Source of the DNA: Cohnella luojiensis
GTDB taxonomy: Bacteria; Bacillota; Bacilli; Paenibacillales; Paenibacillaceae
NCBI RefSeq assembly: GCF_004564235.1
Contig: NZ_SOMN01000011.1
Coordinates: forward strand, 62,001 to 126,000
Length of the DNA stretch: 64,000 nucleotides
Direction of reading: 5' to 3'
In this document: piece by piece, positions 53,019 through 61,042 of the stretch
Position numbering within the stretch: the stretch's first letter is position 1
How the letters are laid out: the number at the start of each line of letters is the position of its first letter
The notes under the pieces: generated by a model
Database searches by the model: none
What the model was told of the DNA's origin: nothing
Seen by the model: the letters and a program-made list of their open reading frames with translations, nothing else
Translations under genes and position numbers: made by a program

Positions 53019-54553
53019 ATATTATGGTCGTAGACGACGAATATAGCATTCGCAGCCACTTGGCTTCCATGCTTCAAGGATTGGACGGCGACGGCGTAAC
53101 CATTAGGGAGGCGGTGAACGGTAAGGATGCCTTACGGCTGATGGAACAATCGCCCAGTGAGATTGTATTGACCGATATTCGGATGCCTGTCATGGACGGT
53201 ATGGAATTAATCCGGCAATGCCGCATGAAGCATCCGGGCATTTGGTTTATCGTTCTAAGCAACTTTGCAGAATTCGAGCTGGCACAGAAAGCTCTAGAAT
53301 ATGGGGCGCGAAATTATCTCCTGAAAGCAACGATAACCCAGGATAAAGTGCTGGAGGAAGTGCAGAGGGCGATTCTTCATCTAGAGAAGTCTAAGGAGAA
53401 AGAAGTTAAATTCAATCCCAATGAATTTCTAATGGTCCAAAACTCGTTATTTTACGAACGGTTGCAAGGACATATTCAGAATATAGAGCTGCTCCGAAGG
53501 GCAGAACGTTTAAAGGTATCTGTGTTCCTTGAAGCCTTCGATCTGCCATCGAAATTCGCCATCATGGAAATAGAAAGGTTTAGCGATTGGACGGGAAACA
53601 AGTTCAGAGGCCAATCGGATCTTGCTGTGTATGCCCTGATTAATGTGGTGAGGGAATCTATTAAGCAATGGAATGAGAGCAATGAGTTGTTCCACATGGG
53701 TGAGAATCGGTTTGTCGTCCTTGATCTGGGCGAGAGGGACGATGAACGCCATATCCGCAAGATCGTGGATATTTCCGAGGTAACCCAAAAATACTTGGGG
53801 CTAGAAGCCTCATTCTTGACCAACTGTAACTTTAGCGATATGAGCGATTTTTTCTGGAGAGTGCAGGAATCCCGCCATCAATTAGCTCATTTCTTCTATG
53901 AGATGAACGCCTGTATGATTAACGCCATGCAAGTGCAGCCGCCGGAAACGGATCTTGATCTGTTTACCTTTTTCCAATCCGTGGAGGGTGGTGAAGAAGG
54001 AAGGCTGCAGGTGACTGCTCTGCCAGGACTGGTGGATACATACTTCGAATTGCTTCGCCACTTACGCAGACCGTCTTTAGCGGCCAAAGGAGACGTAAAA
54101 ACGCTCATCCAATTTATCGAAAATGGAGGGTTTGCAGTCCCTACAGCCTTGAAGTCTGAGATTGAACTGCTACAGGCTTCCCGTTTGGCGGATTTCAAAG
54201 CTCCCTTCACCCACTGGCTCGGAGTGTTGGGCGGTAATAGCAGACATCGCGAAGAGATCTCCAAAGCGTTGTCCTTCATTCATGATCGTTATGCCACAAA
54301 GATATCGCTTGAAGATATTTGTTCTCATGTCAATCTAAGCCGTTCTCACCTCTCAAAGCTTTTCAAGGACCAACAGGGCTTACCCGTGATGGAATATATG
54401 GAAACTTACAGATTAAAGCAGGCTCGTATGCTGCTGCGGACAACCAAACGTCCGATAGCGGAAATCATCGATCGAGTCGGGATTGCCGACGTCTTTTACT
54501 TCAGTAAATTGTACAAGAAGCATTTCGGCATCAATCCTAGCAAAGATCGATAA
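53015..54553 (+). CDS. YesN-type AraC response regulator
   Basis: 512 aa. Receiver domain 1-125: MVVDDEYSIR acidic pair, phospho-acceptor Asp in VLTDIRMPVMDG, Lys in NYLLKATI. A ~270-residue middle region and a C-terminal AraC HTH pair (KISLEDICSHVNLSRSHLSK, RPIAEIIDRVGIADVFYFSK) end the protein. Starts 4 bases inside the kinase gene (ATGA). Probably activates the importer and GH43 genes. Confidence 0.95.
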   Translation: MNIMVVDDEYSIRSHLASMLQGLDGDGVTIREAVNGKDALRLMEQSPSEIVLTDIRMPVMDGMELIRQCRMKHPGIWFIVLSNFAEFELAQKALEYGARNYLLKATITQDKVLEEVQRAILHLEKSKEKEVKFNPNEFLMVQNSLFYERLQGHIQNIELLRRAERLKVSVFLEAFDLPSKFAIMEIERFSDWTGNKFRGQSDLAVYALINVVRESIKQWNESNELFHMGENRFVVLDLGERDDERHIRKIVDISEVTQKYLGLEASFLTNCNFSDMSDFFWRVQESRHQLAHFFYEMNACMINAMQVQPPETDLDLFTFFQSVEGGEEGRLQVTALPGLVDTYFELLRHLRRPSLAAKGDVKTLIQFIENGGFAVPTALKSEIELLQASRLADFKAPFTHWLGVLGGNSRHREEISKALSFIHDRYATKISLEDICSHVNLSRSHLSKLFKDQQGLPVMEYMETYRLKQARMLLRTTKRPIAEIIDRVGIADVFYFSKLYKKHFGINPSKDR

Positions 54554-54589
54554 GCATAGGTTTGTCTAAGTCATAAAGCCCATGGAAGG

Positions 54590-54700
54590 AAGTGATAAAC
54601 AATGAATGTAGAAATGGTTATGCAGGAGCTTGAAGCTCTCGGCAAGGAACGAACCAAGAAATTGTACGTATCCAATGGCGCGCACGAACCGCTCTTTTGA
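54590..54700 (+). pseudogene. Partial 5-prime duplicate of the DNA alkylation repair gene
   Basis: About 108 bp matching 56697-56805 with only around five differences, including the ribosome site and the first 32 codons (MNVEMVMQELEALGKERTKK..., HEPLF). It then diverges and stops at 54698. The full gene lies 2.1 kb downstream. The segment between the two copies holds the RNA unit and two genes. Confidence 0.92.
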
Positions 54701-54734
54701 TTTCTATAAGTCTCAATTGTGTTATAATCAAACC

Positions 54735-54898
54735 CAATGCCGATACTTATGCGGCGGGATGGTGTCGGGACCCATTAACCAAATCAAATATCAGACGGCA
54801 TTCGGCTGATTGGAACCGCTCCCCGATTGGGTTGAATGCATTGTACAGAGATTAATGAATTCGTAAGAGCAGCCAGGAAAATGGGCTGTTCTTTTTTC
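54735..54898 (+). ncRNA. Candidate structured RNA (~164 nt) with own promoter and terminator
   Basis: An extended -10 (TGTTATAATC, TATAAT at 54723-54728) starts the unit, and a terminator (AAGAGCAGCC at 54865 with GGGCTGTTCTT, then TTTTTT) ends it. Between them CCGATAC pairs with GTGTCGG, and GCATTC encloses AACC/GGTT and pairs with GAATGC. No ORF of note. It sits 40 bp before the SEC-C gene, so it could be a cis-acting leader or an independent small RNA. I do not recognise the family. Confidence 0.55.
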
Positions 54899-54937
54899 AA
54901 GGATAACGTTTAGGTAAATGAAAGGAGGATGTCTAAT

Positions 54938-56095
54938 ATGACAAACAAGCTTAATGCGCCGATGGACAAGTTTTGGCCTGCGATTACTTACCCGCTCTCT
55001 TATAAAGATGCGCTGAACACAATGACTAAAGATGAATTGACGAGTGTGCGGACGATTTTGCAAATAAGCAATGTTAGTAATCTAAATAAACAAACTCTAA
55101 TCGACAAATTGCAAAAGCTTATTCCGGATAACATTGGGGAAACTATTCGTAACTGGGACCGGAAACGTACGCAGTTGATTCAAAAAATCGTTAGCGGCAA
55201 TGGCCGGTGGTCTCAGCCTCTGCTAGAAATACAGCAATATGAATATTTCCGCAATCGCGGTATTTTGTTTCCCGGTACGGTTGACGGCAATAGAATGCTC
55301 ATTATGCCTTCAGAGCTGGTGGGGTGGTTTAAATCGGCGAACCTTTCCGCGAATTCGGACATCATCAAGAGGAATACGGAGTGGATTCAACTTTCCCGAG
55401 GCTTGCTTTATTACTATGGAACCTTAACGTTAGGTCAATTAGAGGAACTTGTCTTCTCGTATTCCAACAAGAAGATCGGTATTAGGGATTTCATGGACGT
55501 GCTTATAGATGCAATGGACTATTATGATGAAATGATGAACGATTCGGCAGTTTACTTTTCCGATTTCCGAGTGGTCGATTCGGACAAAATTCGCAGAGAG
55601 CAGGCAGCTAGAGCCAGTCTGGATTTTTATCCTTTTACGAAAGAACAGATCATGAAAGCGGGAGAACCGGATTTCGTCGATCGGAACGTGTACTACGTTG
55701 AATTGGTTCGTTTTCTGCTTGCCCATTACGAATTAGATCGCAAAGACGCGGATTTAATGGTGGATGAATGGGCCGACGCTGCGAGGAATGGGGATTCACT
55801 AGCAGAAGTGATGCAATCGGTACAAGAGTTCGTCGATATTGACGATATGGAGACGATGTCGGCGATTGCGGACAGGCTTGTGCCTCTGATGAATAGTACT
55901 AGGCAATGGGTATTAAAGGGTTACTCACCGGACGAACTGTCGGCTAGCAGGGGCAATGGCAACCGTAATTTGAGTACAACACCAAAGCAGGCAACTAAAG
56001 CTGACGTAATTTCCTTACAAACTAAACAGAGGATCGGCCGAAACGATCCGTGTCCTTGCGGCAGCGGGAAAAAATTCAAGAAGTGCTGTTCTTAA
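54938..56095 (+). CDS. SEC-C metal-binding domain protein
   Basis: 385 aa. N-terminal ~330 residues are helical and of unknown family (TYPLSYKDALNTMTKDELTS; LLYYYGTLTLGQLEELVFSY; VRFLLAHYELDRKDADLMVD). The C-terminus is a complete SEC-C zinc motif GRNDPCPCGSGKKFKKCC. The ATG at 54938 is 9 bp after AAAGGAGG; the ATG at 54929 abuts it. Lies between the partial and full copies of the alkylation repair gene, with a candidate RNA upstream. Confidence 0.88.
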   Translation: MTNKLNAPMDKFWPAITYPLSYKDALNTMTKDELTSVRTILQISNVSNLNKQTLIDKLQKLIPDNIGETIRNWDRKRTQLIQKIVSGNGRWSQPLLEIQQYEYFRNRGILFPGTVDGNRMLIMPSELVGWFKSANLSANSDIIKRNTEWIQLSRGLLYYYGTLTLGQLEELVFSYSNKKIGIRDFMDVLIDAMDYYDEMMNDSAVYFSDFRVVDSDKIRREQAARASLDFYPFTKEQIMKAGEPDFVDRNVYYVELVRFLLAHYELDRKDADLMVDEWADAARNGDSLAEVMQSVQEFVDIDDMETMSAIADRLVPLMNSTRQWVLKGYSPDELSASRGNGNRNLSTTPKQATKADVISLQTKQRIGRNDPCPCGSGKKFKKCCS

Positions 56096-56129
56096 ATTTA
56101 TTGAGAAAGGCAAAGCGAGGTAACGAAAT

Positions 56130-56645
56130 ATGTTCGATCCTACAGTCTTCGACAATATTAAAGTCGCTTTTGAAAATCAGATTTATGATTTGGATAATTT
56201 GTCCGGCCAAATTCGAATAACCAACAGGATCGATCGTCTGGAAATGTCGATCATGTCGAGAGAGTTCGCGCTGCAATTCCAATTGATTAATCAAGAAAAT
56301 GTTACTGCAGAAATTCGCTTGGAAGCTTCTTTGAAGGATTTGGCAGCAGAAATTTTGGAGTTGCAGGGTGAAGCGCCAGCGTGTACGCTAATTTTACGTT
56401 TTAATCTTCAAATCCAGGAAGTATCGGAACAATGCAAGAGAGTCTTGGAAATAATGCAAAGGATTTGGAATCCAGAGGAGCCGCCTACTCAAACATTAAG
56501 CTTTGCTTACGGACAAGAGATTACGGCTTATACGAATACAGTGGAGATGAGATTCAATCGTCAAATCAACGAGGATCAAATGGAGGATATCCCCAATTTG
56601 ATTGAGCATGTGCTTCAAACCCTCGATGAATTAGGTGCTATCTGA
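56130..56645 (+). CDS. Hypothetical protein, 171 aa
   Basis: Starts MFDPTVFDNIKVAFENQIYD. Mixed alpha/beta without signal peptide or membrane segment; EVSEQCKRVLEIMQRIWNPE and EDIPNLIEHVLQTLDELGAI are helical. GCGAGG upstream of the ATG. 34 bp after the SEC-C gene, so probably cotranscribed. Family not recognised. Confidence 0.8.
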   Translation: MFDPTVFDNIKVAFENQIYDLDNLSGQIRITNRIDRLEMSIMSREFALQFQLINQENVTAEIRLEASLKDLAAEILELQGEAPACTLILRFNLQIQEVSEQCKRVLEIMQRIWNPEEPPTQTLSFAYGQEITAYTNTVEMRFNRQINEDQMEDIPNLIEHVLQTLDELGAI

Positions 56646-56708
56646 GTGAAAGCCGAATACCGACTATGTTCGACTGCTAAACCTCTAAAAAGAAGGAAGC
56701 GTTAAACA

Positions 56709-57416
56709 ATGAATGTAGAAATGGTTATGCAGGAGCTTGAAGCTCTCGGCAAGGAACGAACCAAGAAATTGTACGTATCCAATGGCGCACATGAACCGCT
56801 GTTTGGCGTGGCTACAGGCGAAATGAAGTCCATCTTCAAAAAAACAAAAATAAATCAACCTCTGGCTGAGCAGCTTTACGCTACTGGGAACTACGACGCC
56901 ATGTACTTTGCCGGAATAATTGCAGATCCAAAAGCGATGACCGAAGCTGATTTTGAGCGTTGGATCGATGCGGCTTATTTTTATATGCTGTCCGATTATG
57001 TGGTTGCAGTAACCTTGGCAGAAGCAGATATTGCACAAGAAGTTGCTGATAAATGGATCGCAAGCGGCGAAGAACTGAGAATGTCGGCGGGCTGGAGTTG
57101 TTACTGCTGGCTTTTGGGTAATCGTCCGGACGGTGAATTTTCCGAAAGCAAAATGGCCAATATGCTTGAAGTTGTGGAAAATACGATTCACGATTCTCCC
57201 GAACGAACGAAATATGCTATGAATAATTTTATTTACACAGTGGGGGTATCCTACTTGCCGCTCCATGATAAGGCGGTCGAGACCGCAAAAGCAGTAGGCC
57301 CGGTAGAAGTCAAACGGGACAAGAAAAACAGCAGTTTTCTTCTCGCTTTCGAAAATATTCAAAAAGTGGTGGATAAAGGGCGAGTTGGTTTCAAACGCAA
57401 ACATGTAAGGTGTTAA
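56709..57416 (+). CDS. DNA alkylation repair (AlkD-like HEAT-repeat) family protein
   Basis: 235 aa, ARM/HEAT-like helices. The pattern MQELEALGKERTKKLYVSNG..., FGVATGEMKSIFKK, AMYFAGIIADPKAMTEADFE and SDYVVAVTLAEAD is typical of the AlkD-type family. In AlkD the enzyme excises N3/N7-alkylated purines; many members in Bacillales have no tested activity. GAAGG precedes the ATG. Its first 32 codons are duplicated at 54602. Confidence 0.88.
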   Translation: MNVEMVMQELEALGKERTKKLYVSNGAHEPLFGVATGEMKSIFKKTKINQPLAEQLYATGNYDAMYFAGIIADPKAMTEADFERWIDAAYFYMLSDYVVAVTLAEADIAQEVADKWIASGEELRMSAGWSCYCWLLGNRPDGEFSESKMANMLEVVENTIHDSPERTKYAMNNFIYTVGVSYLPLHDKAVETAKAVGPVEVKRDKKNSSFLLAFENIQKVVDKGRVGFKRKHVRC

Positions 57417-57440
57417 ACTATTGCTTCACCACAATCACAG

Positions 57441-57484
57441 CAACGAGCCCTTCACCGCTTAGTTAAGCGGGAAGGGCTCGTTGC
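57441..57484. terminator. Hairpin between convergent genes
   Basis: CAACGAGCCCTTC.CCGCTTA (57441 on) pairs with TAAGCGG.AAGGGCTCGTTG ending at 57484. The stem is very long, the T-run weak. It separates the alkylation repair gene from spo0E. Confidence 0.75.
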
Positions 57485-57561
57485 GTCTAGCGGTGGATGA
57501 ATTCCATTAACCGCCTGCTCAACTCGCAGGATTTTTTCATTACAAGCAGGTCTGACGGAGA

Positions 57562-57804
57562 TCAGCTCTGTTCCAGGACTTCAATATTCTCTCGCAGCCG
57601 ATTGAGAGATTCGAGACGCCTGTGAAGTTCCTCGGTCGGCATGTCTGTTTGTACCTTTGATTTTTTGCAAGGTAAGCTTGTCATGTACTGTACGATCAAC
57701 TTGTCCAGCATCTGCGATTTTCTAATAACACGGGGATCGGTGATCCCATATTGCTGAGCCAGATCCTGCATCGAACAGCGCAACTCTTCGATTTTTCTTA
57801 ACAA
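57562..57804 (-). CDS. Spo0E-family aspartyl-phosphate phosphatase
   Basis: 80 aa from a TTG at 57804. The family core RKIEELRCSMQDLAQQYG... SQMLDKLIVQYM carries the signature SQxLDxLI. Such proteins dephosphorylate Spo0A~P and delay sporulation. AAAAGGAG lies exactly 8 bp before TTG, whereas the GTG three codons earlier abuts the site. The start lies inside the 3-prime end of the upstream gene (83-bp overlap). Confidence 0.93.
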   Translation of the reverse strand: MLRKIEELRCSMQDLAQQYGITDPRVIRKSQMLDKLIVQYMTSLPCKKSKVQTDMPTEELHRRLESLNRLRENIEVLEQS

Positions 57805-58765
57805 GTGATACACTCCTTTTTCTCATGGGCTTGTATGAGAAAAAGGAGTTTCTGGGCGGCGGTGTCGGAGGTTCGTTCCCCCGCTTCGTGATCAACTGCC
57901 TGGTGTTCCTGGCATAGATTCGCCTGCCGCTATTCTGCATCGAGGTAATATCGGCCGCAATCGCGTCGAAAAGCTTCGGATAATGATAGCCTCCGTGGCC
58001 CGTACCCGACTGTGTCTGCGTGTTCATCCCGACACCAGGCACGGCGTTTGGGTTCGCGTTGTTGCACCAGGGAGATGGATCGTCGTTTGCCGTCCAAATT
58101 GGCACCTGTGCAGGTTTCGGATGGACAGCGACAATGACGTCTGTAGCGCGACCTTCCTCCTGCTCCATCTTGTTTACAGGAGCCTCGCGAGGCTCCAAAT
58201 TATCTTCACGGACGGCTTCGGCGCCGCCTAGGTCAGGTTTTTGTTCTAGTCCAGCGTCGGGAGCTGCATGGCCGTCGATCTTGCCGCCGGGCTGAGGCTC
58301 CCCGTGCGTTGTCGGCACCTCAGGAAGGCGCGGAGCCTCGGTCTGCAGACAAGGTTTCAAAGCGCATACCGTTACTTCCACTGCAGATGCCAATGGCTCC
58401 GGCAGAATCTGAACGGTGGAGGATATCGCTTCATCCACCGACAACAATACTTTGTCCGCATAGAGCAATTCCGCAGCTCCGCTCGCGAGATTCACGGGCG
58501 TTTCGACCCTCATCTCCACGGTCTGTTCGAGCTTATTCCCGGCGGTTCTTATCACTTCGACTAGATTTCCCGAGACTTCCTCTGTCAAGCTGGTGATTCC
58601 GGCGATCAGATCAAACCGGCTTGAGCCTCCCTGTTGCCCGTTGCCGTCGGCTTCCTTCTCGGTCGATAAGCCCGGCAATTGGGCTAAGGCGATTCCGTCT
58701 TTGCAGAGCATGATGATGCAGAAGGCGAGCGCGCCTACGTATAAGTATCCAATTCCGGCCTTCAT
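57722..58765 (-). CDS. Secreted/membrane-anchored hypothetical protein
   Basis: 347 aa from ATG 58765, GAGGTGAG upstream. N-terminal hydrophobic segment (AGIGYLYVGALAFCIIMLCK then DGIALAQ) is a signal peptide or anchor. The middle is Pro/Glu/Gly-rich and low in complexity; the C-terminal third carries PGVGMNTQTQSGTGHGGYHY and a basic end. The last ~27 codons overlap the spo0E gene in another frame. No family recognised. Confidence 0.68.
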   Translation of the reverse strand: MKAGIGYLYVGALAFCIIMLCKDGIALAQLPGLSTEKEADGNGQQGGSSRFDLIAGITSLTEEVSGNLVEVIRTAGNKLEQTVEMRVETPVNLASGAAELLYADKVLLSVDEAISSTVQILPEPLASAVEVTVCALKPCLQTEAPRLPEVPTTHGEPQPGGKIDGHAAPDAGLEQKPDLGGAEAVREDNLEPREAPVNKMEQEEGRATDVIVAVHPKPAQVPIWTANDDPSPWCNNANPNAVPGVGMNTQTQSGTGHGGYHYPKLFDAIAADITSMQNSGRRIYARNTRQLITKRGNEPPTPPPRNSFFSYKPMRKRSVSLVKKNRRVALFDAGSGSAIWDHRSPCY

Positions 58766-59019
58766 GATTCTCACCTCATTCCGAGCGCGATCCGGCACTG
58801 ACGAATGCAGTGAATCACCGGTTGAATAGATGTTGTCTATTATAGAATAATGTCCAAAATTTGTCATAAGAACAGAGGCGCATTTGCAATCCATTCACGA
58901 TTCGCCGTAAATCGACATTTTGGCTCTTTTCTCAGGCAGGCAATCGGATGAGTTGCGGATAGAATCGCTCTTGTTAAAGTCATTTGAAAAGTATCATTTT
59001 TAGTTGAAAAGGCTAATTT

Positions 59020-59056
59020 TAATAGCGCTTTAACTTTATTAAGATAAGAGTATGAT
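59020..59056 (+). promoter_or_regulatory. cre-like site and promoter before the lplBCA operon
   Basis: TAATAGCGCTTTAA (59020-59033) matches the CcpA cre palindrome (TGAAAGCGCTTTCA type) at most positions. It overlaps a possible -35 (TTTAAC, 59029-59034), with TATGAT (59051-59056) 16 bp later. This would give catabolite repression of the sugar importer. Confidence 0.5.
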
Positions 59057-59079
59057 CGAATGGCAGCAGGAGGGATGAA

Positions 59080-60036
59080 ATGGCGCAACTTTCCGTTGAT
59101 AGAGACTTCATGCCCAAGAAGAAATTGGGTAACACGTTTATTCGGTTTCTGAAGCAGTGGGATATCCAACTCATGGTTCTGCCGGGTTTGGCGTTAATCT
59201 TGGTCTTCAATTACATACCGATGTACGGCGTGCTGACAGCATTCAAGGATTACAATATCATTCGAGGATTTATAGACAGTCCTTGGGTAGGTTTAAAGCA
59301 TTTCGAGATGTTCTTTAACTCCCCGGATTTCCAAGAAGTGATGCGTAATACGATTGTCATCAGCCTTCTTAAGTTCGGAATAGGTTTCCCAGCTCCAATC
59401 ATTCTCGCTCTTATGCTCAATGAAGTCAGGCACATGGTTTTTAAAAGATTCGTTCAGACGGTCAGCTACTTACCGCATTTTCTCTCCTGGGTAATCGTTG
59501 CGGGCATGGTGATGTCCATGCTGTCGACCGACAATGGCAGCGTGAATATGCTCCTTGAGAAAATGAACCTGATCGACGAGCCGATCAATTTCTTATCGCT
59601 GCCGGAGTATTTCTGGTCCATTCTGGTTTCTACCGGCGTATGGAAGGAAATCGGTTTTGCTTCCATTGTATATCTGGCCGCGATTGCGGGCGTCGATCCC
59701 CATATGTATGAGGCGGCAGAGATGGACGGTGCGAGCAAGCTTAAACAAATATACCTCATTACTCTTCCGTCGATTATGCCGGTCGTCATCATCTTTATGA
59801 TTCTGGCCATCGGCAATTTGTTGAACGCAGGCTTCGAGGATATCTTACTGCTGGCCTCCAATCCCATTCTGAGGGATGTATCGGATGTCATAGATACTTA
59901 TGTATATCGCGTCGGTATACAGAATTCACGCTTTTCCTATGCGACGGCTATCGGATTATTCAAAGCTCTTATCAGTGTAGGGATGTTGGTTCTAGCAAAC
60001 TGGTTTGCCCGCAGATCCGGTAACAGCCTGTGGTAA
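59080..60036 (+). CDS. lplB: LplB-type sugar ABC transporter permease
   Basis: 318 aa, six membrane helices. Starts with a short cytoplasmic tail, then WDIQLMVLPGLALILVFNYI and PMYGVLTAFKDYN, the hallmark of LplB permeases. EAA loop: YEAAEMDGASKLKQIYLITL. CAGGAGGG is upstream of the ATG. First of three importer genes. Confidence 0.94.
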   Translation: MAQLSVDRDFMPKKKLGNTFIRFLKQWDIQLMVLPGLALILVFNYIPMYGVLTAFKDYNIIRGFIDSPWVGLKHFEMFFNSPDFQEVMRNTIVISLLKFGIGFPAPIILALMLNEVRHMVFKRFVQTVSYLPHFLSWVIVAGMVMSMLSTDNGSVNMLLEKMNLIDEPINFLSLPEYFWSILVSTGVWKEIGFASIVYLAAIAGVDPHMYEAAEMDGASKLKQIYLITLPSIMPVVIIFMILAIGNLLNAGFEDILLLASNPILRDVSDVIDTYVYRVGIQNSRFSYATAIGLFKALISVGMLVLANWFARRSGNSLW

Positions 60037-60071
60037 TTCTATCTATCTAACAGAAGGGCGCGGGTGAACGT

Positions 60072-60968
60072 ATGCGAAGACTTAGTTATGGCGATAGAAG
60101 CATGTTGATAATCATTTACATCTTGCTCAGCTTGTTGGCGTTTACGACCTTTTATCCCTTTTGGAACGCACTAGTGATTTCCTTCAACACGGGAAGGGAC
60201 ACTTCCTTGGGTGGGGTGACGTTCTGGCCGCGGGATTGGACCTGGGAGAATTATAGCATCGTTTTCGGTGACTCCCGATTACTGGGCGGCTTCTCGATCT
60301 CCGTCTTGCGAACGGTCATTGGGACGGTTACCTCCATACTGGCAACGGCGATTTTCGCTTATGGTATGACGAAAAAGGAGTTAATCGGCCGTAAGCTCTA
60401 CATGGTTGTTTGCATTATAACGCTGTATTTCAGCGGAGGTCTGATTCCTACTTATCTGCTCATTCGCGAGTTGGGTCTGATGAATTCCTTCTGGGTGTTT
60501 ATTATCCCTTCCCTGATTAGCGTATGGAATATGATCATCTTCCGAACCTTCTTCAACGGACTGCCTGATGGTTTGCTGGAATCGGCGAAGATTGACGGCT
60601 GCGGGAACTGGGGGACGTTCTTTCGGATCGTTCTCCCGCTTTCCGGACCCGTAATCGCGACACTGGCTCTTTTTACGGCGGTATACCACTGGAATGAATG
60701 GTTTCTGCCCAGCATTTACATTACAACCGATAATCTGATGCCGATCCAGCCGCTGCTTAAACAGATACTCAACTCCAATATCGTCACGGAGCATGTCTCT
60801 TCTCTGGATACGGCAGCGCAGGGACAGCTTGGGAGAATGCAGACGGTAACCAGTAAATCGCTCTCCATGGCAACCATGATGGTGGCTACCCTTCCAATCA
60901 TTCTCGTCTATCCGTTTCTGCAGAAATATTTCGTCAAGGGCGTACTCGTCGGTTCTTTGAAGGAATAA
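60072..60968 (+). CDS. lplC: LplC-type sugar ABC transporter permease
   Basis: 298 aa, six membrane helices; TTFYPFWNALVISFNTGRD at the N-terminus and EAA loop LLESAKIDGCGNWGTFFRIV. The C-terminus FLQKYFVKGVLVGSLKE is characteristic of LplC. Works with lplB and the binding protein downstream; again no ATPase gene. Confidence 0.94.
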   Translation: MRRLSYGDRSMLIIIYILLSLLAFTTFYPFWNALVISFNTGRDTSLGGVTFWPRDWTWENYSIVFGDSRLLGGFSISVLRTVIGTVTSILATAIFAYGMTKKELIGRKLYMVVCIITLYFSGGLIPTYLLIRELGLMNSFWVFIIPSLISVWNMIIFRTFFNGLPDGLLESAKIDGCGNWGTFFRIVLPLSGPVIATLALFTAVYHWNEWFLPSIYITTDNLMPIQPLLKQILNSNIVTEHVSSLDTAAQGQLGRMQTVTSKSLSMATMMVATLPIILVYPFLQKYFVKGVLVGSLKE

Positions 60969-61042
60969 ACGGATTGTATCCCGCGTTTAGAGCAATTTGC
61001 TTTAAACATAAATTAAACTGAGTTGAAAGGGGCAGTAAGAGA

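Noticed and set aside
54735..54898. T-box leader or known riboswitch before the SEC-C gene
   Set aside because: No T-box sequence, no conserved cores of purine, SAM, TPP, lysine or c-di-GMP classes seen; downstream gene gives no matching metabolic logic.
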